A stretch of 64,000 nt of DNA, from NCBI GenBank assembly GCA_027257055.1, contig JAPVLO010000146.1:124001-188000 (forward strand), read 5' to 3'. The stretch comes from Cephalopachus bancanus (lineage: Eukaryota > Chordata > Mammalia > Primates > Tarsiidae). Shown here one piece after another: positions 46,060 through 58,639 of this stretch. The translations under genes were made by a program, and so were the position numbers. The notes below the pieces were generated by a model. That model searched no databases. It was not told the DNA's origin and worked only from the letters and a program-made list of their open reading frames with translations. Within the stretch, counting starts at the first letter, position 1. Each line of letters starts with the position of its first letter.

Positions 46060-46235
46060 GTACTTATCAAGTTCTGTGCTTCACATGCATTAATTTCCTT
46101 AGTCCTCTTGAAACCGTTGAGGAAGGGGCTGCTGTTATCCTCATTTTACAGAGTGGGGAACTGAGGCGCAGAAGCTCCATGACATGCCCAAGGTCACCCG
46201 GCTGTGAGTATTGGAGCAGGGCTTGAACCCAAGCA
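46060..46235 (-). repeat. MIR fragment
   Basis: ATCCTCATTTTACAGAGTGG, CCCAAGGTCACCCGGCTG and GGCTTGAACCCAAGC are the reverse MIR core. Confidence 0.75.
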
Positions 46236-46247
46236 ATATGGCTTCAC

Positions 46248-46276
46248 CGTTCTTTCTTTCTTTCTTTCTTTCTTTT

Positions 46277-46333
<57 letters not shown>

Positions 46334-46346
46334 TCTCTCTTTCTCT

Positions 46347-46412
<66 letters not shown>
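46248..46412. repeat. (TTTC)n(TC)n polypyrimidine tract
   Basis: About 165 bases of pure pyrimidine, TTTC units then TC units. Triplex (H-DNA) potential. Confidence 0.95.
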
Positions 46413-46540
46413 TTCATTTATTTTTGTAGAGACAAGATCTCGCTATGTTGCCCGGGCTGGTCTTCAACACATGGGCTCAAGCAATCCCCTGCCTCACCCT
46501 CCCAAAGTGCTGGGATTACAGGCATGAGCCGCCTGGCCTC
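46413..46540 (-). mobile_element. Alu left monomer
   Basis: TTTGTAGAGACAAGATCTCGC to CCGCCTGGCC; the pyrimidine tract replaces its A-tail. Confidence 0.82.
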
Positions 46541-47597
46541 AGAGTCTTATCTTGACCACTAAGCTACGCTGCCTCTCTGATGGGGATGAAAATTGTACAC
46601 ATTTCACTTTGAGTTTTTGCACCTTTTTCCAGAAGTCTCTTAAACTCATTTTCTCAAGCCACTTCGGCTCATTTTCTAGTTGCGAGGAGTCTTTGAAACC
46701 ACTTTGTCCAGCTCCCATCCCACACACTGAGCCGTGGGTGAGTTTGGGGTCTTGCCTGGATCCCCGGTCTTTGGTTCCCAGTGTAGCAGCTTCTCTACCC
46801 ACTATGCTGCTGACCCCCCCGTTTCTTCAAGGGGATTGAGCCTGTGTCCCTCACAGGCACTGAGGTCCTTTCTCTGACCTTGCTGGATGCTAGCAGAGAT
46901 GGCTGGGGGCATGGTTTCCTCAGCCCAGAGACCGTTGTTCTGGGTCATAGTCAACAGGCCTCAACAGAGCCCTTCGCGAGGAATAAACCCAGTCCCTGTC
47001 AGCCAACAGAGGCCCCTCCAACTGGAGGCTTCAAGCCAGAAAACAGGCCCTTCCAGGCCAGACCCAGAGGCCTGTTGCTGGTCTACCCCTCCCCCATCTG
47101 TCTGTGCTGAAATCAAATAAACAACCTCACTGCGAGAGGGGGGTTAGGAGTACCTGGGGAATTCACTCTCGAAGGCCCCACTTGATTGGGAACAACCTCG
47201 GATGAGTAGTTATGACTTCAAGGGGAATTGGCAGAGTCGAGGCAGCTTTGGAGGGGGACTCTTCGCGTGAAACTGGGCCATCTCGCAGCTTTGTGTCTAA
47301 TAATTTAATTAGCTCCATAGACAGTCAGACATTATCAAAGCCAGTGCAGCATGGCGAATAGACAGTTTTACCATTACAGCATGGGCGTCTTCTGTGTGGG
47401 TAGCAGGCATCCCAAGCTGCCTGCAGAGGCCTCGGTGCCCAGAAGGCTCCCTGGGGCTGGGCCAGAAGCTTCTTAGCATCTCACCAGGTGCCTGCTTTCC
47501 ATCTGATTCGAACTCGAAAGACTCTCTGTATCAGCTCTCAAGATTATGAAAATTAACTGTACTCATTAGACTCTTTTTGGAACATTTTAAAAATATA
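46541..47597. other. Repeat-poor segment, no recognised gene
   Basis: About 1 kb without an Alu. Short frames only. AATAAA near 47113 is unsupported as a transcript end. The AT-rich stretch near 47290-47390 (TTTAATTAGCTCC) looks unique. Confidence 0.3.
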
Positions 47598-47880
47598 AGC
47601 CAGGCGCAGTGGCTCATGCCTATAATCCCAGGGTTTTGGAATGCCAAGGAGGAAGATTGCTTAAGCTCAGGGGTTCAAGGTCAGCCTGGGCTACACAGCG
47701 ATATCTCATCTCTATAAAAAATTTTAAAATTAGCCCAGCATGGGAACGCACCTGTAGCCCCAGATACTTGGGAGACTGAGGCAGGAGCACTGTCTGAGGC
47801 CGGAGGTGGAGACTGTGGTAAGTATGATGGTGCCACTGCACTCCAGCCTGGGCAACAGAGTGAGACGGTGACTTTAAAAA
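47598..47880 (+). mobile_element. Alu, older dimer
   Basis: AAGCCAGGCGCAGTGGCTC to GACGGTGACTTTAAAA, followed by a GA run. Confidence 0.87.
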
Positions 47881-47895
47881 AAGAGAGAGAGAGAG

Positions 47896-48225
47896 AGAAT
47901 TGATTAGAATCAGGTTCAGTTACTTGTATATTTATTTGTAAGAATGATTAATAGGCAGTTCTGGGCTGAACCCGTTGTGTCACCTGAGGAGGCACACAGT
48001 GTCTGGCAAACTCAGCCTTAGGAAAATTCAGATTGACCAGGGGCTTCAGGTGACATCAGCCTTGATCCATTCATGCTAAAGTCACGGTCATTGCTTAGGC
48101 TCATTTTTTTTATTAGGGTTACCCAGTCAACCAGACTTACCAGAACTTTTAAAAAAGAATAAACCGAAGTTCCCATTAATTGTGATTTTTCATTTCTAGC
48201 ATAAGATTTCTTTCTTATTTTATTT
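47896..48225. other. No recognised feature
   Basis: Unique-looking AT-rich sequence. Confidence 0.3.
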
Positions 48226-48508
48226 TTATTTTTGAGTCAGGGTCTCACTCTGTCATCCATGCCGGAGTACAGTGGTGCGATCACAGCTCACTGCAGCCTC
48301 AAACTCCTGGGCTCATGCAATCTTCAGCTTCCCGAGTAACTAGGACTACAGGCACATACCACCATGACCAGCTATTCTTTTATTTTGTTTTTTGAAAAAA
48401 TGAGGTCTTTCTATGTTGCCCAGGCTGGTCTTAAACTCAAGCGATCCTCCCACCTCTGCCTTCCAAAGTGCTGGAATATAGTACAGGTTTGAGCCACCAG
48501 CCCAGCCA
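48226..48508 (-). mobile_element. Alu, older dimer
   Basis: GAGTCAGGGTCTCACTCTGTC to CACCAGCCCAGCC. Confidence 0.86.
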
Positions 48509-48720
48509 GATTTCTTTTGCTTTATAATTCTGTGTGCCCTTCAGAATGCTCTGTGTTCCTCTTCAGAAATGGTCCCCCTTGGGAGAGCAGCTCTGACCTC
48601 TCGCCTTCTCTGGGGCTGGTGAGCCAGGATCTGCATTCCGGGAGTCCTGCATACTTCGAAGTGAACTCCACGGCACCACCACCAACCCCAAATCGATTCT
48701 ATTAGAAAATCAAATATTTC

Positions 48721-50197
48721 TACCAAAGGCAATCTACAGATTTAACGAAATGCCCATTAAATTACCAACATCGTTCTTCTCAGACCTGGAAATGAAAATA
48801 CAGAAATTCATATGTAAACATAAACAACCACGAATAGCCAAAACAATCCTTAGTGAAAGAAACAAAGCAGGAGGTATCACACTTCCAGATTTCAAACTTT
48901 ACTATAAGGCTACGGTAATCAAAACAGCCTGGTATTGGTACAAGAACAGGCATACAGACCAATGGAACAGAATAGAGACTCCAGAAGCAAAGTTTCAATT
49001 TCCCAACCAACTCATCTTTGACAAAGCCTCCAACAACAACCACTGGGGAGAGGAGAGCCTATTCAGTAAATGGTGCTGGGAAAACTGGCTGACCACATGC
49101 AGAAGATTGAAACAGGACTCCGACCTATCACCATACACAAAAGTGAACTCTAAATGGATCAAAGACCTAAACATAAAACCTCAAACTATGAGAATGTTAG
49201 AAAACTCAGGAGACACCCTTATGGAAATTGGAAAGTTTCTACAAAGCAAAAGAAACTGTCAAGAGTGAAGGGAGACCGCCCACAGAATGGGAAAAAATAT
49301 TTGCTAACTGTATATCTGACAAAGGCCTAACATCTAGGAGCTACAAGGATCTCAAACACACTGAAAGGAAAAAAAACAAACAACCTCATTAAAAAGTGGG
49401 CAAAAGACATGAATAGACACTTCTCCAAAGAAGATATACGGGCAGCCAACAGACACATGAAAAAGTGCTCAGCCTCACTCATCATCAGTGAAGTGCAAAT
49501 CAAAACCACATTGAGATTTCACCTAACCCCAGTAAGAATGGCCATCATTAATAAAACAAACAACAGATGCTGGAGAGGATGCAGAGAAAAAGGAAGGAAC
49601 ACTTCTACACTGCTTTTGGGAATGCAGGCTAGTACAATCTCTTTGGAAGACAGTGTGGCGATTTTGAAAGAACTAGAAATTGACCTTCCATATGACCCGG
49701 CAATTCTCCTATTGGGAATATACTCGGAGGAACTCAAATCATTCTACAAAAAAGATACCTGCACATGTATGTTTGTTGCAGATTCTATTCATAATAGCAA
49801 AAACATGAAACCAACCATGTTGCCCATCAAAACTGAACTGAAGTAAAAAAACTGTGGTACATATACACAGCGGAATATTATGCAGCCACAAAGAAGAACA
49901 AACATATGGACTTCGCAGCAACTTAGATGGATTTAGAGTTGAGAATACTCAGTGATCTATCACAGAAACAAAGAACAGAGTACCATATGTTCTCCTCATA
50001 AGCAGACCTTGAACAATTATCATAATACTATAAGAAAGGGATTGGCAGTAGTGGGAAACTGCCAGGGGAGGGGAGTGGGATTGGCAGTTGAAGGAAACCA
50101 AGGGAGGGGCACACCTCATCAACAAGGGCACCTGCAAAATCAACATTTGTATACCTAACCCTGAATCGTACCCCACATCTTTAAAATTGAATTTAAA
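48721..50197 (+). mobile_element. 5'-truncated L1 (1.5 kb) with TSD
   Basis: The + strand encodes the end of ORF2 ([18 protein letters not shown], later the [19 protein letters not shown] region), then a 3' UTR ending in ATTTAAAAAAA. The TSD AAAATCAAATATTTC at 48706-48720 recurs at 50198-50212 with one change. A frameshift near 49260 and a stop near 49845 break the frame. Confidence 0.96.
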
Positions 50198-50212
50198 AAA
50201 ATCAAATGTTTC

Positions 50213-50785
50213 AATTGTTTGATTTCCTTTCTTCCCTTTTCCTTCCCTTCTTCCCTCTGATGATTTTCAGATTCAAGAGAATTTTCCCAGAAGGTCTGAC
50301 TACTTGGGTTTCTCTCATCCTGATCCATAGTTCAAAGTGACATTAGCCGAGCACGTCTGTGTGCCTGGCTCTGTGCAATGCATGACCCGCAAATGATCTT
50401 GCTAAATTCCCACGCCTTGTGATGCAGGGTTTTCTCGTGAGCCCCATTTTTCAAATGGAAAAGCTGAGATTCTGTGCGATTCAGACTCCAGAGCCTTTGC
50501 TCTTAGCCACCTTGTCACAGTGTCTCCGTGCTGGGAGCTTTGTCAAATTGTGTCTGTCTGTTCCCCGGAAGTGTCTGTTCTTGGCTAGAGGTGCCTAACC
50601 CGGGGGTCATCAGGGCTGCAGAGCCAGTGTGGAGTCAGGCAGAGTGCCCAGCACTGGGGTTCTGGATAATAAAAATGTGTTGAGTGACTGAACCCAGATA
50701 CTTAATTGTTCTGATCTTTAATTTATTTACTATTAAAATAAAGATTTAAAAAAGACCTTTGCAGGGTTGTTTTAAGATTCACTGA
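50213..50785 (-). repeat. MIR fragment (50335-50510) in unique sequence
   Basis: GTGTGCCTGGCTCTGTGC, GAGCCCCATTTTTCAAATGG and CAGACTCCAGAGCC match reverse MIR. The rest of the interval shows nothing. Confidence 0.5.
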
Positions 50786-51075
50786 GCCAGGTGTGGTGGC
50801 TCACTCCTGTAATCTCAGTACTTTGGGAAGCCGAGGTGGGAGGATTGCTTGAGCCCAGGAATTCAAGATCAGCCTGGAAAACATAGCAAGACCTTATCTT
50901 TACAAAAAATTTTTAAAAAAACAACAACTAGTTGGGTGTGGTGGTGTGTACCTGTAGTCCCAGCTACTTGGGAGGCTGAGGCTGCAGTGAGCCGTGATCC
51001 GTGCCACTGCATTCCAGCCTGAGTGGCAGAGTGAGACCCTGACTCAAAGTATCAAAAAAAAAAACCCAAAAAACC
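50786..51075 (+). mobile_element. Alu, older dimer
   Basis: GAGCCAGGTGTGGTGGCTCAC to GACTCAAAGTATC; right arm shortened. Confidence 0.86.
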
Positions 51076-51186
51076 AGAAAAATTCAGTGAGATGCTGGCA
51101 CAGAATAGAAACTTAGTAACTGGAAGTTATCATCGTGTGAACAATAATTTAAAAAAAAACATCAATTATCCCTATGGGAATGCATT

Positions 51187-51608
51187 GCTGTGGTCTGAAT
51201 GTTTATGTTCAAATTCATATGTTGAAATCCTATTTTCTGTAAGAGATAGTTATAAAAAAGAAGAGGAGGAGGAAGAGGAGGAGGAGCAACCTAACCCCCA
51301 AATGATGCTATCAGGGTATTAGGAGGTGGAGCCCTTGGGAAGTGATTAGGTCAGGGTGACTGGTGAAGGTGATTGGGATCAGTGCCCTTCATAAGAGACT
51401 CCAGAGAGCCAGCCAGCCCCTCTCACAGTGTGCAGACACAGTGGAAAGGCGGCTTTCTAGCAAGTGGGTCTTCACCTGACAGCAAGTTGACTAGAGGCTT
51501 GACCTTGGACTTCCCAGCCTCCAGAACTGTAAGAAATAAGTTTCTGTTGTTTATAAGTCACCCAGTCTGTGGTATTTTGGTATAGCTGCCCAAATGGACT
51601 TTCGTAAT
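51187..51608 (+). repeat. ERVL-MaLR-like LTR
   Basis: TGCTGTGGTCTGAATGTTTATG start, GGTATTAGGAGGTGGAGCCC, CCTCCAGAACTGTAAGAAAT, and an end near GTATTTTGGTATAGCTGCCC. Solo LTR, no viral genes. A GAGGAGGAG purine run (51260-51288) lies inside. Confidence 0.65.
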
Positions 51609-52050
51609 TCTGTTCCATCTAGGCTGGTACCACTGAAAGCCTGGTCTGTGAAACTCCATATGCTCTGCAGATGCAATTTTCTAGCCAGAGCATAGTAAAT
51701 GCTCTGAGCAGGCAGGCAGCAGTGAAAGCAGAGAAAGCTCTTTAACTCAAGGTATCTGAAACATGTCATTATGGAATGCCTTTTTCAAGCAATACTCATT
51801 TAAGTCCTACCAGATTGCTTTCCATAGACCACCCTTGGGGAATGCTGGTTTAGGCAAACATGAAAATTTTTGTCCCCTCCCTTTCCTTAATAAGGAATGT
51901 TATATGCCCAGTCACAAGCAGGGGAGGCCCTAGGAGATAGCCTTCTTAAAGTTTGCCCCCCACAACCTACAAAGTGGGTAAGAAAGACAGGTTGAACGTT
52001 TATAGAAACCTCACCTAAAAGATGAGTGGGTTTACAGCCTGAGAATCAAG
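51609..52050. other. No recognised feature
   Basis: Unique-looking sequence. Confidence 0.3.
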
Positions 52051-52338
52051 TCTCAGCCAGATGTGGTGGCTCACACCTGTAATCCCAGCATTTTAGAAGG
52101 CTGAGGTAGAGGGATCACTTGAACCCAGGAGTTCAAGACCAGTCTAGGCAACATAGCAAGACTCCATCTCTAAAAAAATAAACAAAAACAGCCAGGTATG
52201 GTGGCATGCACCTGTAGTCCCAGCTATTCAAGAAGTAGGAGGATTACTTGAGGCCAGGAGTTTGAGACTGCCATGAGCCAATGCACTCCAGCCTGGGTGA
52301 CAGAACGAGACTCTGTATCTAAAAAAAAAAAAAAAAAA
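52051..52338 (+). mobile_element. Alu, older dimer
   Basis: CAGCCAGATGTGGTGGCTCAC to an A-run. Confidence 0.87.
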
Positions 52339-53145
52339 TCAAGGCTTTCTACGAGCTGTTGCCTTCTCAGGAGCTGTAAGCCTAATGTTCCAGGACTGTC
52401 TGTTTTTAATTATATCAATTTATCTATTTGGAATGGACTTTTTCCCTGTTGGGTGCCTGAATTTCTGGCTTCCATCCATGAGATATGAGCTAAATGCATT
52501 AAGGAATATCACAAGGGAAGTGGCAATCTACTCCTGAAGCAGGCAGTGCCTGCAGAATTGTTGCTTGGTGACTCTTCCTCTCTCAGTGAAGGATCTTGTG
52601 GCTGACAATGATTTTCTATTATAGAGCAAAACTAAACAAGTGACATTTGTTTGGGGCAAGGGAGCAGCCAGAAGGCCTCCTTCATAGTTTCTGCTGCATG
52701 AGTGTAACACCTATATTATTACTTATATACTATTTTTCTTTAAATCATTTTACCTTTTTAATTGTAAAGAAATATATTTAAATGGAATTTTACAGTACTT
52801 TATAAGTGGAAAGCAAGCATCATTCACCATGAATAAGGAAATTTAAAAATTACAGCAAAAAGAATGTTTGTTAAATCTGAAAATTAAAGTATTCAGAGAA
52901 AACAATACAAAGAAAACAACACATCTAATGATTTTTCAACAATTTATATCTAGTCATGAAGAAATATCTATTAAATTGGTTAGACAAACTTCTCTATTTT
53001 TAAAAATGTCTAGTTGGAAAGTGTAAAAAGAGGATACTTGGGCACAAGCTCTCAAAATGTCAAGTGCACAAACCCCTTGGCCTTGACGTTCTATGTTTGG
53101 AGTTGATGCTGCAGATGGATCACACACTTGCCAGATTCTGGGGGT
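52339..53145. other. AT-rich segment, no recognised feature
   Basis: Long AT-rich stretch without a frame or repeat recognised; could hold conserved non-coding elements. Confidence 0.3.
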
Positions 53146-53149
53146 ACAG

Positions 53150-53580
53150 GCTGTTGGTTACAGCACTGTTTGTATTGCAAAAGATTGAAAACAATGAAAA
53201 GATGGGAGACCCCTAACTGTCCCATGGGAGGAACGAGGTTAAATGTGTCAAGCTTCACTTCCAGGCCACGGAACCATCCGGGCCACGGGACAGAGGAAGA
53301 CAGGGACTGTGATCTGTGATGGTGCACATCTCTATGCACCAACCCGAGCAAGTTCCAAGACATGTTTTTGAAATGAAAAAAAGCCGGACGTGGAACTATG
53401 TCTTTCAGTGAAGGCAAACATAGAAATAAAAATGGTAAAAATATACATATTTGCTCTTATATGTACAAAATAAATCTTGAAGGACTTTGGTTGCTTCTGG
53501 GGAAAGGAATTGGGTGACTTGGAGGCAGTGTTTTTCACTGTACACTTTCTTGTTTTGTGATTTTTGAAATCTGAATGAGG
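53150..53580 (+). mobile_element. Ancient L1 (L1M-type) 3' UTR fragment
   Basis: GTTTGTATTGCAAAAGATTG, GGTGCACATCTCTATGCACC, TTTGCTCTTATATGTACAAAA and GGTTGCTTCTGGGGAAAGG follow the order of mammalian-wide L1M 3' ends. Confidence 0.65.
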
Positions 53581-53584
53581 GAAG

Positions 53585-54255
53585 TTGTGGAAGGCAGAAT
53601 AGTGACCTTGCAAAGACACCCGCGTCCTAATCCCCAGAATATGTGAACATGCTATGTTACCTAGCGAGGAGGAAAGAAGGTTGCAGATGAAATCAGGGTT
53701 GTTAATCAGCTGACCTCAAAATAAGGAGATTATCCTGGGTGGGCCCAATGTAATCACAAGGGTTCTTATAAACCAAAGAGGAAGCAGGAGAGGCAGTGTC
53801 AGAGTCAGAGTCAGAAAGAACTCCAGAAGCTACACTTCTGGCTTTGAAAATGGGGCCAAGAGACAAGAAATGCAGACAGCCTCTAGAAGCTGAAAAAGGC
53901 AAGAAAACAGATTTCCCCCCCAGAGCTTCCAGTAGAAATGCAGCCTTGATTTCCCCCTGATTTTAGCCAGGAGTTCCAGACCAGCCTGGGCAACATAGTA
54001 AGACCTCATCTCTACAAATAGGTCAAAAGAGTAGCAGGGTGTGGTTGTGTGTACCTGTAGTCCCAGCTGCTTGGGAGGCTGAGGCAGAAGGATCGCCTGA
54101 GCTCAGGAGGTCAAGGCTGTGGTGAACCATGATCATACCACTGCACTCCAGCCTGGGAAACAGTATAAAAACTCAACTCTAAATAAATAAATAAAATTGG
54201 TGGTGTTTTAAGTCATTGAATTTATAGTGATTTATTGCAGCAGCAATAGGCATCA
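53585..54255 (+). repeat. MLT1-like LTR split by an Alu
   Basis: GGAAGGCAGAATAGTGACC, CCCAATGTAATCACAAGGG before the Alu and GGTGTTTTAAGTCATTGAATT, GCAGCAGCAATAGG after it form an MLT1-type (ERVL-MaLR) solo LTR. Confidence 0.75.
53966..54195 (+). mobile_element. Alu missing its first ~50 bases
   Basis: Starts at AGCCAGGAGTTCCAGACC, ends with AAATAAATAAA; inside an LTR. Confidence 0.85.
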
Positions 54256-54261
54256 ATTATT

Positions 54262-54561
54262 TTTAAAATTTTTTTATTTTTGAGTGGGAGTCTCACTCTG
54301 TCGCCCAGACTGGAGAGCAATGGCATGCTCCTGGCCACTGCAGCCTCGACCTGCCAGGCTCCAGCGATCCTTCCGCCTCAGCCTTCCAAGTAGCCGGAAT
54401 TACAGGCATGCGCTACCACACCCAGCTGATTTTTTGATTTATTATAGAGATGAGGTCTCGCCAAGTTGCCCGGGTGGGTCTCGAACCCTCGGGTTGAGGC
54501 AATCCACTTGCCTCGGCCTCCCAAAATGCTGGGATTACAGGCTGAGCCACCGAGCTGGGCC
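54262..54561 (-). mobile_element. Young Alu
   Basis: TTGAGTGGGAGTCTCACTCTG to CGAGCTGGGCC. Confidence 0.9.
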
Positions 54562-54805
54562 TCATTTGGATTTTAATCCTGGCTTTTCTAGCTGTGCAAA
54601 CTTGGGCGGAAGGATCTCCGGAGCCCAGCAGGTTGCTTAACCGTTTGTTATTGCATTTGTTTGTATTGTTATTGTATTTGTTATTTCTTATTGTTTTATA
54701 AAGTTTCATCATCTATAAAATGAAAATAATAACACTTATTTACTTGGCAGGTGATACCTACCTTACAGGGCTGTTGAGGATTAAATGAATTAATATGGAT
54801 ATTTC
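54562..54805 (+). repeat. MIR with a 26-base Alu patch
   Basis: GATTTTAATCCTGGCTTTTC and GTGCAAACTTGGG, then GTTGCTTAACCG and CATCATCTATAAAATGAAAA are MIR. Between them a patch of about 26 bases (CGGAAGGATCTCCGGAGCCC...CAG, 54607-54632) is Alu right-arm sequence. Confidence 0.75.
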
Positions 54806-54865
54806 CAATTTGTGTCATTACAAGGTGCTAGCAAATGTCTACAGCTACTAGATTTAACTATCTTT

Positions 54866-55155
54866 CTGGCCCGGCTTGGTGGCTCAGCCTGTAATCCTGT
54901 GCTTTTGGGAGGCTGAGGTGAGTGGATTGCCTGAGCCCGTGGGTTCGAGACCCGCCTGGGCAGCGAGACCTCATCTCTACAATAAATTAAAAAAACAGCC
55001 GGGTGTGGTAGCGCGTGCCTGTAATTCCGGCTACTTGGAAAGCTTAGGTGGAAGGATCGCTGGAGCCCAGCAGGTTGAGGCTGCGGTGTCCAGGAGCGGC
55101 CACTGCACTCCAGTCTGGGCGACAGAGTGAGACTCCAACTCAAAAAACAAAACAA
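54866..55155 (+). mobile_element. Young Alu with TSD
   Basis: TSD AACTATCTTT at 54856-54865 and 55156-55165. Confidence 0.95.
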
Positions 55156-55463
55156 AACTATCTTTTTGATGGGTTCAGTTATTAAGAAATAATTCCCATT
55201 TAAAATGACAAGTGGAATAAACTGATGTAAATGACTGTATTCAAAAGCAAAAACAAACATATTTTAAAAACGTTTAAAGAAATCATCTGAAAGTATCTCC
55301 AGGATCTGTTCTGAAGTTCTCTCTGGTTACTTGGTAATGTCCTGAAGCAGTGGAATAAACATTGCCTTGTGTACTGAACCACTACCAGTTTGGGGAAAAT
55401 ATTTTTTTGGTACAAAATTTCAGAATTTTATTATTATAAACTTTTATGTATAGTAATGTCTTT

Positions 55464-55763
55464 GTTTTGTTTTGTTTTTGAGTTGGAGTCTCACTCCATT
55501 GCCCAGGCTGGAGTGCAGTGACACACTCCAGGCCATCCCAGCGTCCACCCACTGGGCTCCGGTGATCTGTCCGCCTCAGCCTTCCAAATAGCCAAAACTA
55601 CAGGCATGCAATACCACGCCCAGCTAATTTTCTATTTATTGTAAAGACGAGGTTTCAACAAGTTGCTCGTCTCGGGCTGGTCTCGAACCCGCGGGCTCAG
55701 GCAATCTACTTGCTTGGGCCTCCCAAAGTGCTGAGATTACAGGCTGAGCCACTGAGCCCGGCC
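55464..55763 (-). mobile_element. Young Alu with TSD
   Basis: TSD AGTAATGTCTTT at 55452-55463 and 55764-55775, exact. Confidence 0.95.
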
Positions 55764-55859
55764 AGTAATGTCTTTTATACAGTAGAATTCAGCATATTTT
55801 TGTAAAATAAATGGTACAAAAATTTTTTTTTTGTTTTCCAGAGAGAAACTAACCTTAAA

Positions 55860-56030
55860 ATTTTTATTTTATTTTCATTGTTTTATTTTAGAGTTGTGGC
55901 GTACATGTGAGGATTTACTACATAAGTAAATTGTGTTCAGGTGGGGTTTGGGCCTCTGGAGGGCCCTCTCTCACCCTGGTACCCCATATGTTGCTGTGTG
56001 CCTCTTATCCCTCCTCCCTCTTTGGGGAAA
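55860..56030 (-). mobile_element. L1 3' end fragment, older subfamily
   Basis: T-rich start, GTACATGTGAGGATTTACTAC and GGTACCCCATATGTTGCTG are a reverse L1MA-type 3' end, distinct from the young L1 3' ends here. Confidence 0.65.
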
Positions 56031-57030
56031 ATACTTTTGAAAGTCTTTTTTATTAAATCTTTTAAGTATCTCTTTCTAGTACATCTTCAGATAAGTTAAT
56101 AACCAAGTCTTTTAGGCAGTGGAAAAAAATCTCAACTCCTCAAATCAAGGTCTCTTTCCTATGGTGCCAGATGTTCCCCTGCTCCGGTCACTTTGTCTCG
56201 AGCATAGAACAATCCAGCACTTGCCTATAACAGCATATCTGGGTGTTTAGATGAGCAAGTAGACAGACTTGTAAAACCAGATCCATTCAGTCATAATATC
56301 TCACAAAGGGAAAGTTTTCTATGAAAAAGTGAAGCTCCTCTTATGCCTTAAATGATTGAATTAAACCTTTCCTAGTCAAAAGACAAACAGCTTTCATTTG
56401 AAGCAGCAGTTTTTTGTGGTCATGCCCACCTCCTCACGCAGCCAAGAAAGAAGGTCAGGTATTTAATTGCCTACTTGTGACATGATTGACACATTAAATA
56501 CATGTCTTAAGTCTTCCTACTCCTGCAGGAGGGTGACAGTTTCCCTGCATGCAATGGCACTGAAGAAATTCAGTTTTGGGGTCACAGTTTGACTTTGCAG
56601 ACAGATCTTCTCAGGCTACCATCCAAAGCCTAGGCCCATCCATGCCTCTCCCAAGTCCTCGATTCTAGCCCACGAGTGGTCAGTGAGTTGGCCACACAAG
56701 TTGCACAGGTTGACAGCAAAAAAAAAAAAAAATCTCCATAGACTTCTTTACTGAACTCATGGTTGACCACCCTAAAAGAACACAAGGATTCAGATATCAC
56801 TGGTTTGCCTGTTTACAGCAACTCATTTCACTTCACTGTGCTTTATGTCAGCAGCAAAATAGGCAAATCAAATGTCTGTAGCTCAATGCTGAAGCCCCCA
56901 GTCAGACAGAGTTAGCCTGTCAATCACTGGGCTCACTGGGCTCTGATCATCACTCACCGCATTTCATTGGCACCAGGACCGGCAAGTTATCAATAAATTT
57001 AGCGGTCCAGGTTTCACAGGCAAATATGAA
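56031..57030. other. Repeat-free segment, no recognised gene
   Basis: About 1 kb of unique-looking sequence without frames of note. Confidence 0.3.
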
Positions 57031-57077
57031 GTCTGACAACTAGGTTTGCGAACTCATACTAGAAAAAGTGCTACCTA

Positions 57078-57391
57078 GCCGGGCTCGGTGGCTCAGCCTG
57101 TAATCCCACGCCTTTGGGAGACTGAGGTGAGTGGATTGCCTGAGCCTGTGGGTTCGAGACCCGCCTGGGCAGGGGGAATCTCATCTCTACAATAAATAAA
57201 TAAAAAAAATCAGCCGGGCGTGGTAGCGCACGCCTGTAATTCTGGCTACTCGGAAGGCTGAGACTGAAGGATCACCGGAGCCCAGCAGGTTGAGGCTGTG
57301 GTGGCCACTGCACTCCAGTCTGGGCGACAGAGTGAGACTCCAACTCAAAAAAAATAAAATAAAATAAAAATAAAATTAAAAAAAAAAGAAA
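57078..57391 (+). mobile_element. Young Alu in the mariner
   Basis: TSD AGAAAAAGTGCTACCTA at 57061-57077 and 57392-57408, exact 17 bases. Confidence 0.97.
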
Positions 57392-57541
57392 AGAAAAAGT
57401 GCTACCTACCTCATTGCTGAATATCACTACAGTCACTTTCGAAGTACTCCCCTTGGGATGCTATGCACTGATGCCAGCATCTAGTCCACCTGTCAGAGCA
57501 AATTTGGAACTCTTTTTCTGGAATGGCCATCAGAGTTGTCA

Positions 57542-57922
<381 letters not shown>

Positions 57923-58054
57923 AAAGAAAAAAGTCATTGGGGATCAGATCAGGTGAACAGGGTGGGTGTTCTAATACAGTTATTTGTACAGTGCTGCCAA
58001 TGTAAGCGCACGGTGGCAAATTCGTGAACTTAATTGTCAGACCTCAACAAATAA

Positions 58055-58237
58055 TAACAACAGCTCTAATGGCCACTCCAGAAAAAGAGTTCCAAAATTG
58101 CCAAGATGGGTGGACTATATGCTGGCGTCAGTGTATAGCTTCCCAAGGGGAGCACGTCGAAGGTGACCAGAGTGATATTCAACAATGAGGTATGTAGCAC
58201 TTTTACTAGGATGGTTTGTGAACCTAATTATCGGACC
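58055..58237 (+). mobile_element. 3' fragment of the same mariner, opposite orientation
   Basis: The + strand encodes the same transposase tail (TALMATPEKEFQNC, then CIASQGEHVEGD, 58058-58180) and ends in the matching terminal repeat (GTGAACCTAATTATCGGACC). It lies head to head with the copy at left and is truncated at 58055. Confidence 0.85.
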
Positions 58238-58484
58238 ACATATGGTCATATAAATTTTGCTTCCACAGATCTTGTGTTTTTATCTTCTAACACACTGTGC
58301 TCTTGTCCTAACCATTAAATTATTTTGATAATTTTTATATGGCATTCTATGTACATTTCAGAATGATGCTTGAAGTTGGAAACCTTCATCCCAGAATTTA
58401 GGGGTCTCTTTATTGTGTGATGTGTGATGGCATAAATTCACTTTCATTGCAGTCCATTGGTAATCCAGATTTCAAATTATTACC

Positions 58485-58489
<5 letters not shown>

Positions 58490-58526
<37 letters not shown>

Positions 58527-58528
58527 TG
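58490..58528. repeat. (TG)n microsatellite
   Basis: About 19 TG units. Confidence 0.95.
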
Positions 58529-58639
58529 TTTTGTTTGCATCTGATACCTTTGGAACACCAATAGGCATTTCATAAGATTCATTATTTTGGGTATCATGCT
58601 TGTCCAAAGACAGACAGATGCCTTTTAAAATCACAATCC

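Noticed and set aside
46204..46527. Leu/Ser-rich 107-codon frame resembling membrane segments
   Set aside because: It is the translation of TTTC and TC repeats.
55388..56035. TTTGGGGAAAATA at both positions as one large TSD
   Set aside because: The interval holds an Alu with its own TSD and an L1 3' end whose tail is not placed next to the left copy; chance similarity in AT-rich DNA is more likely.
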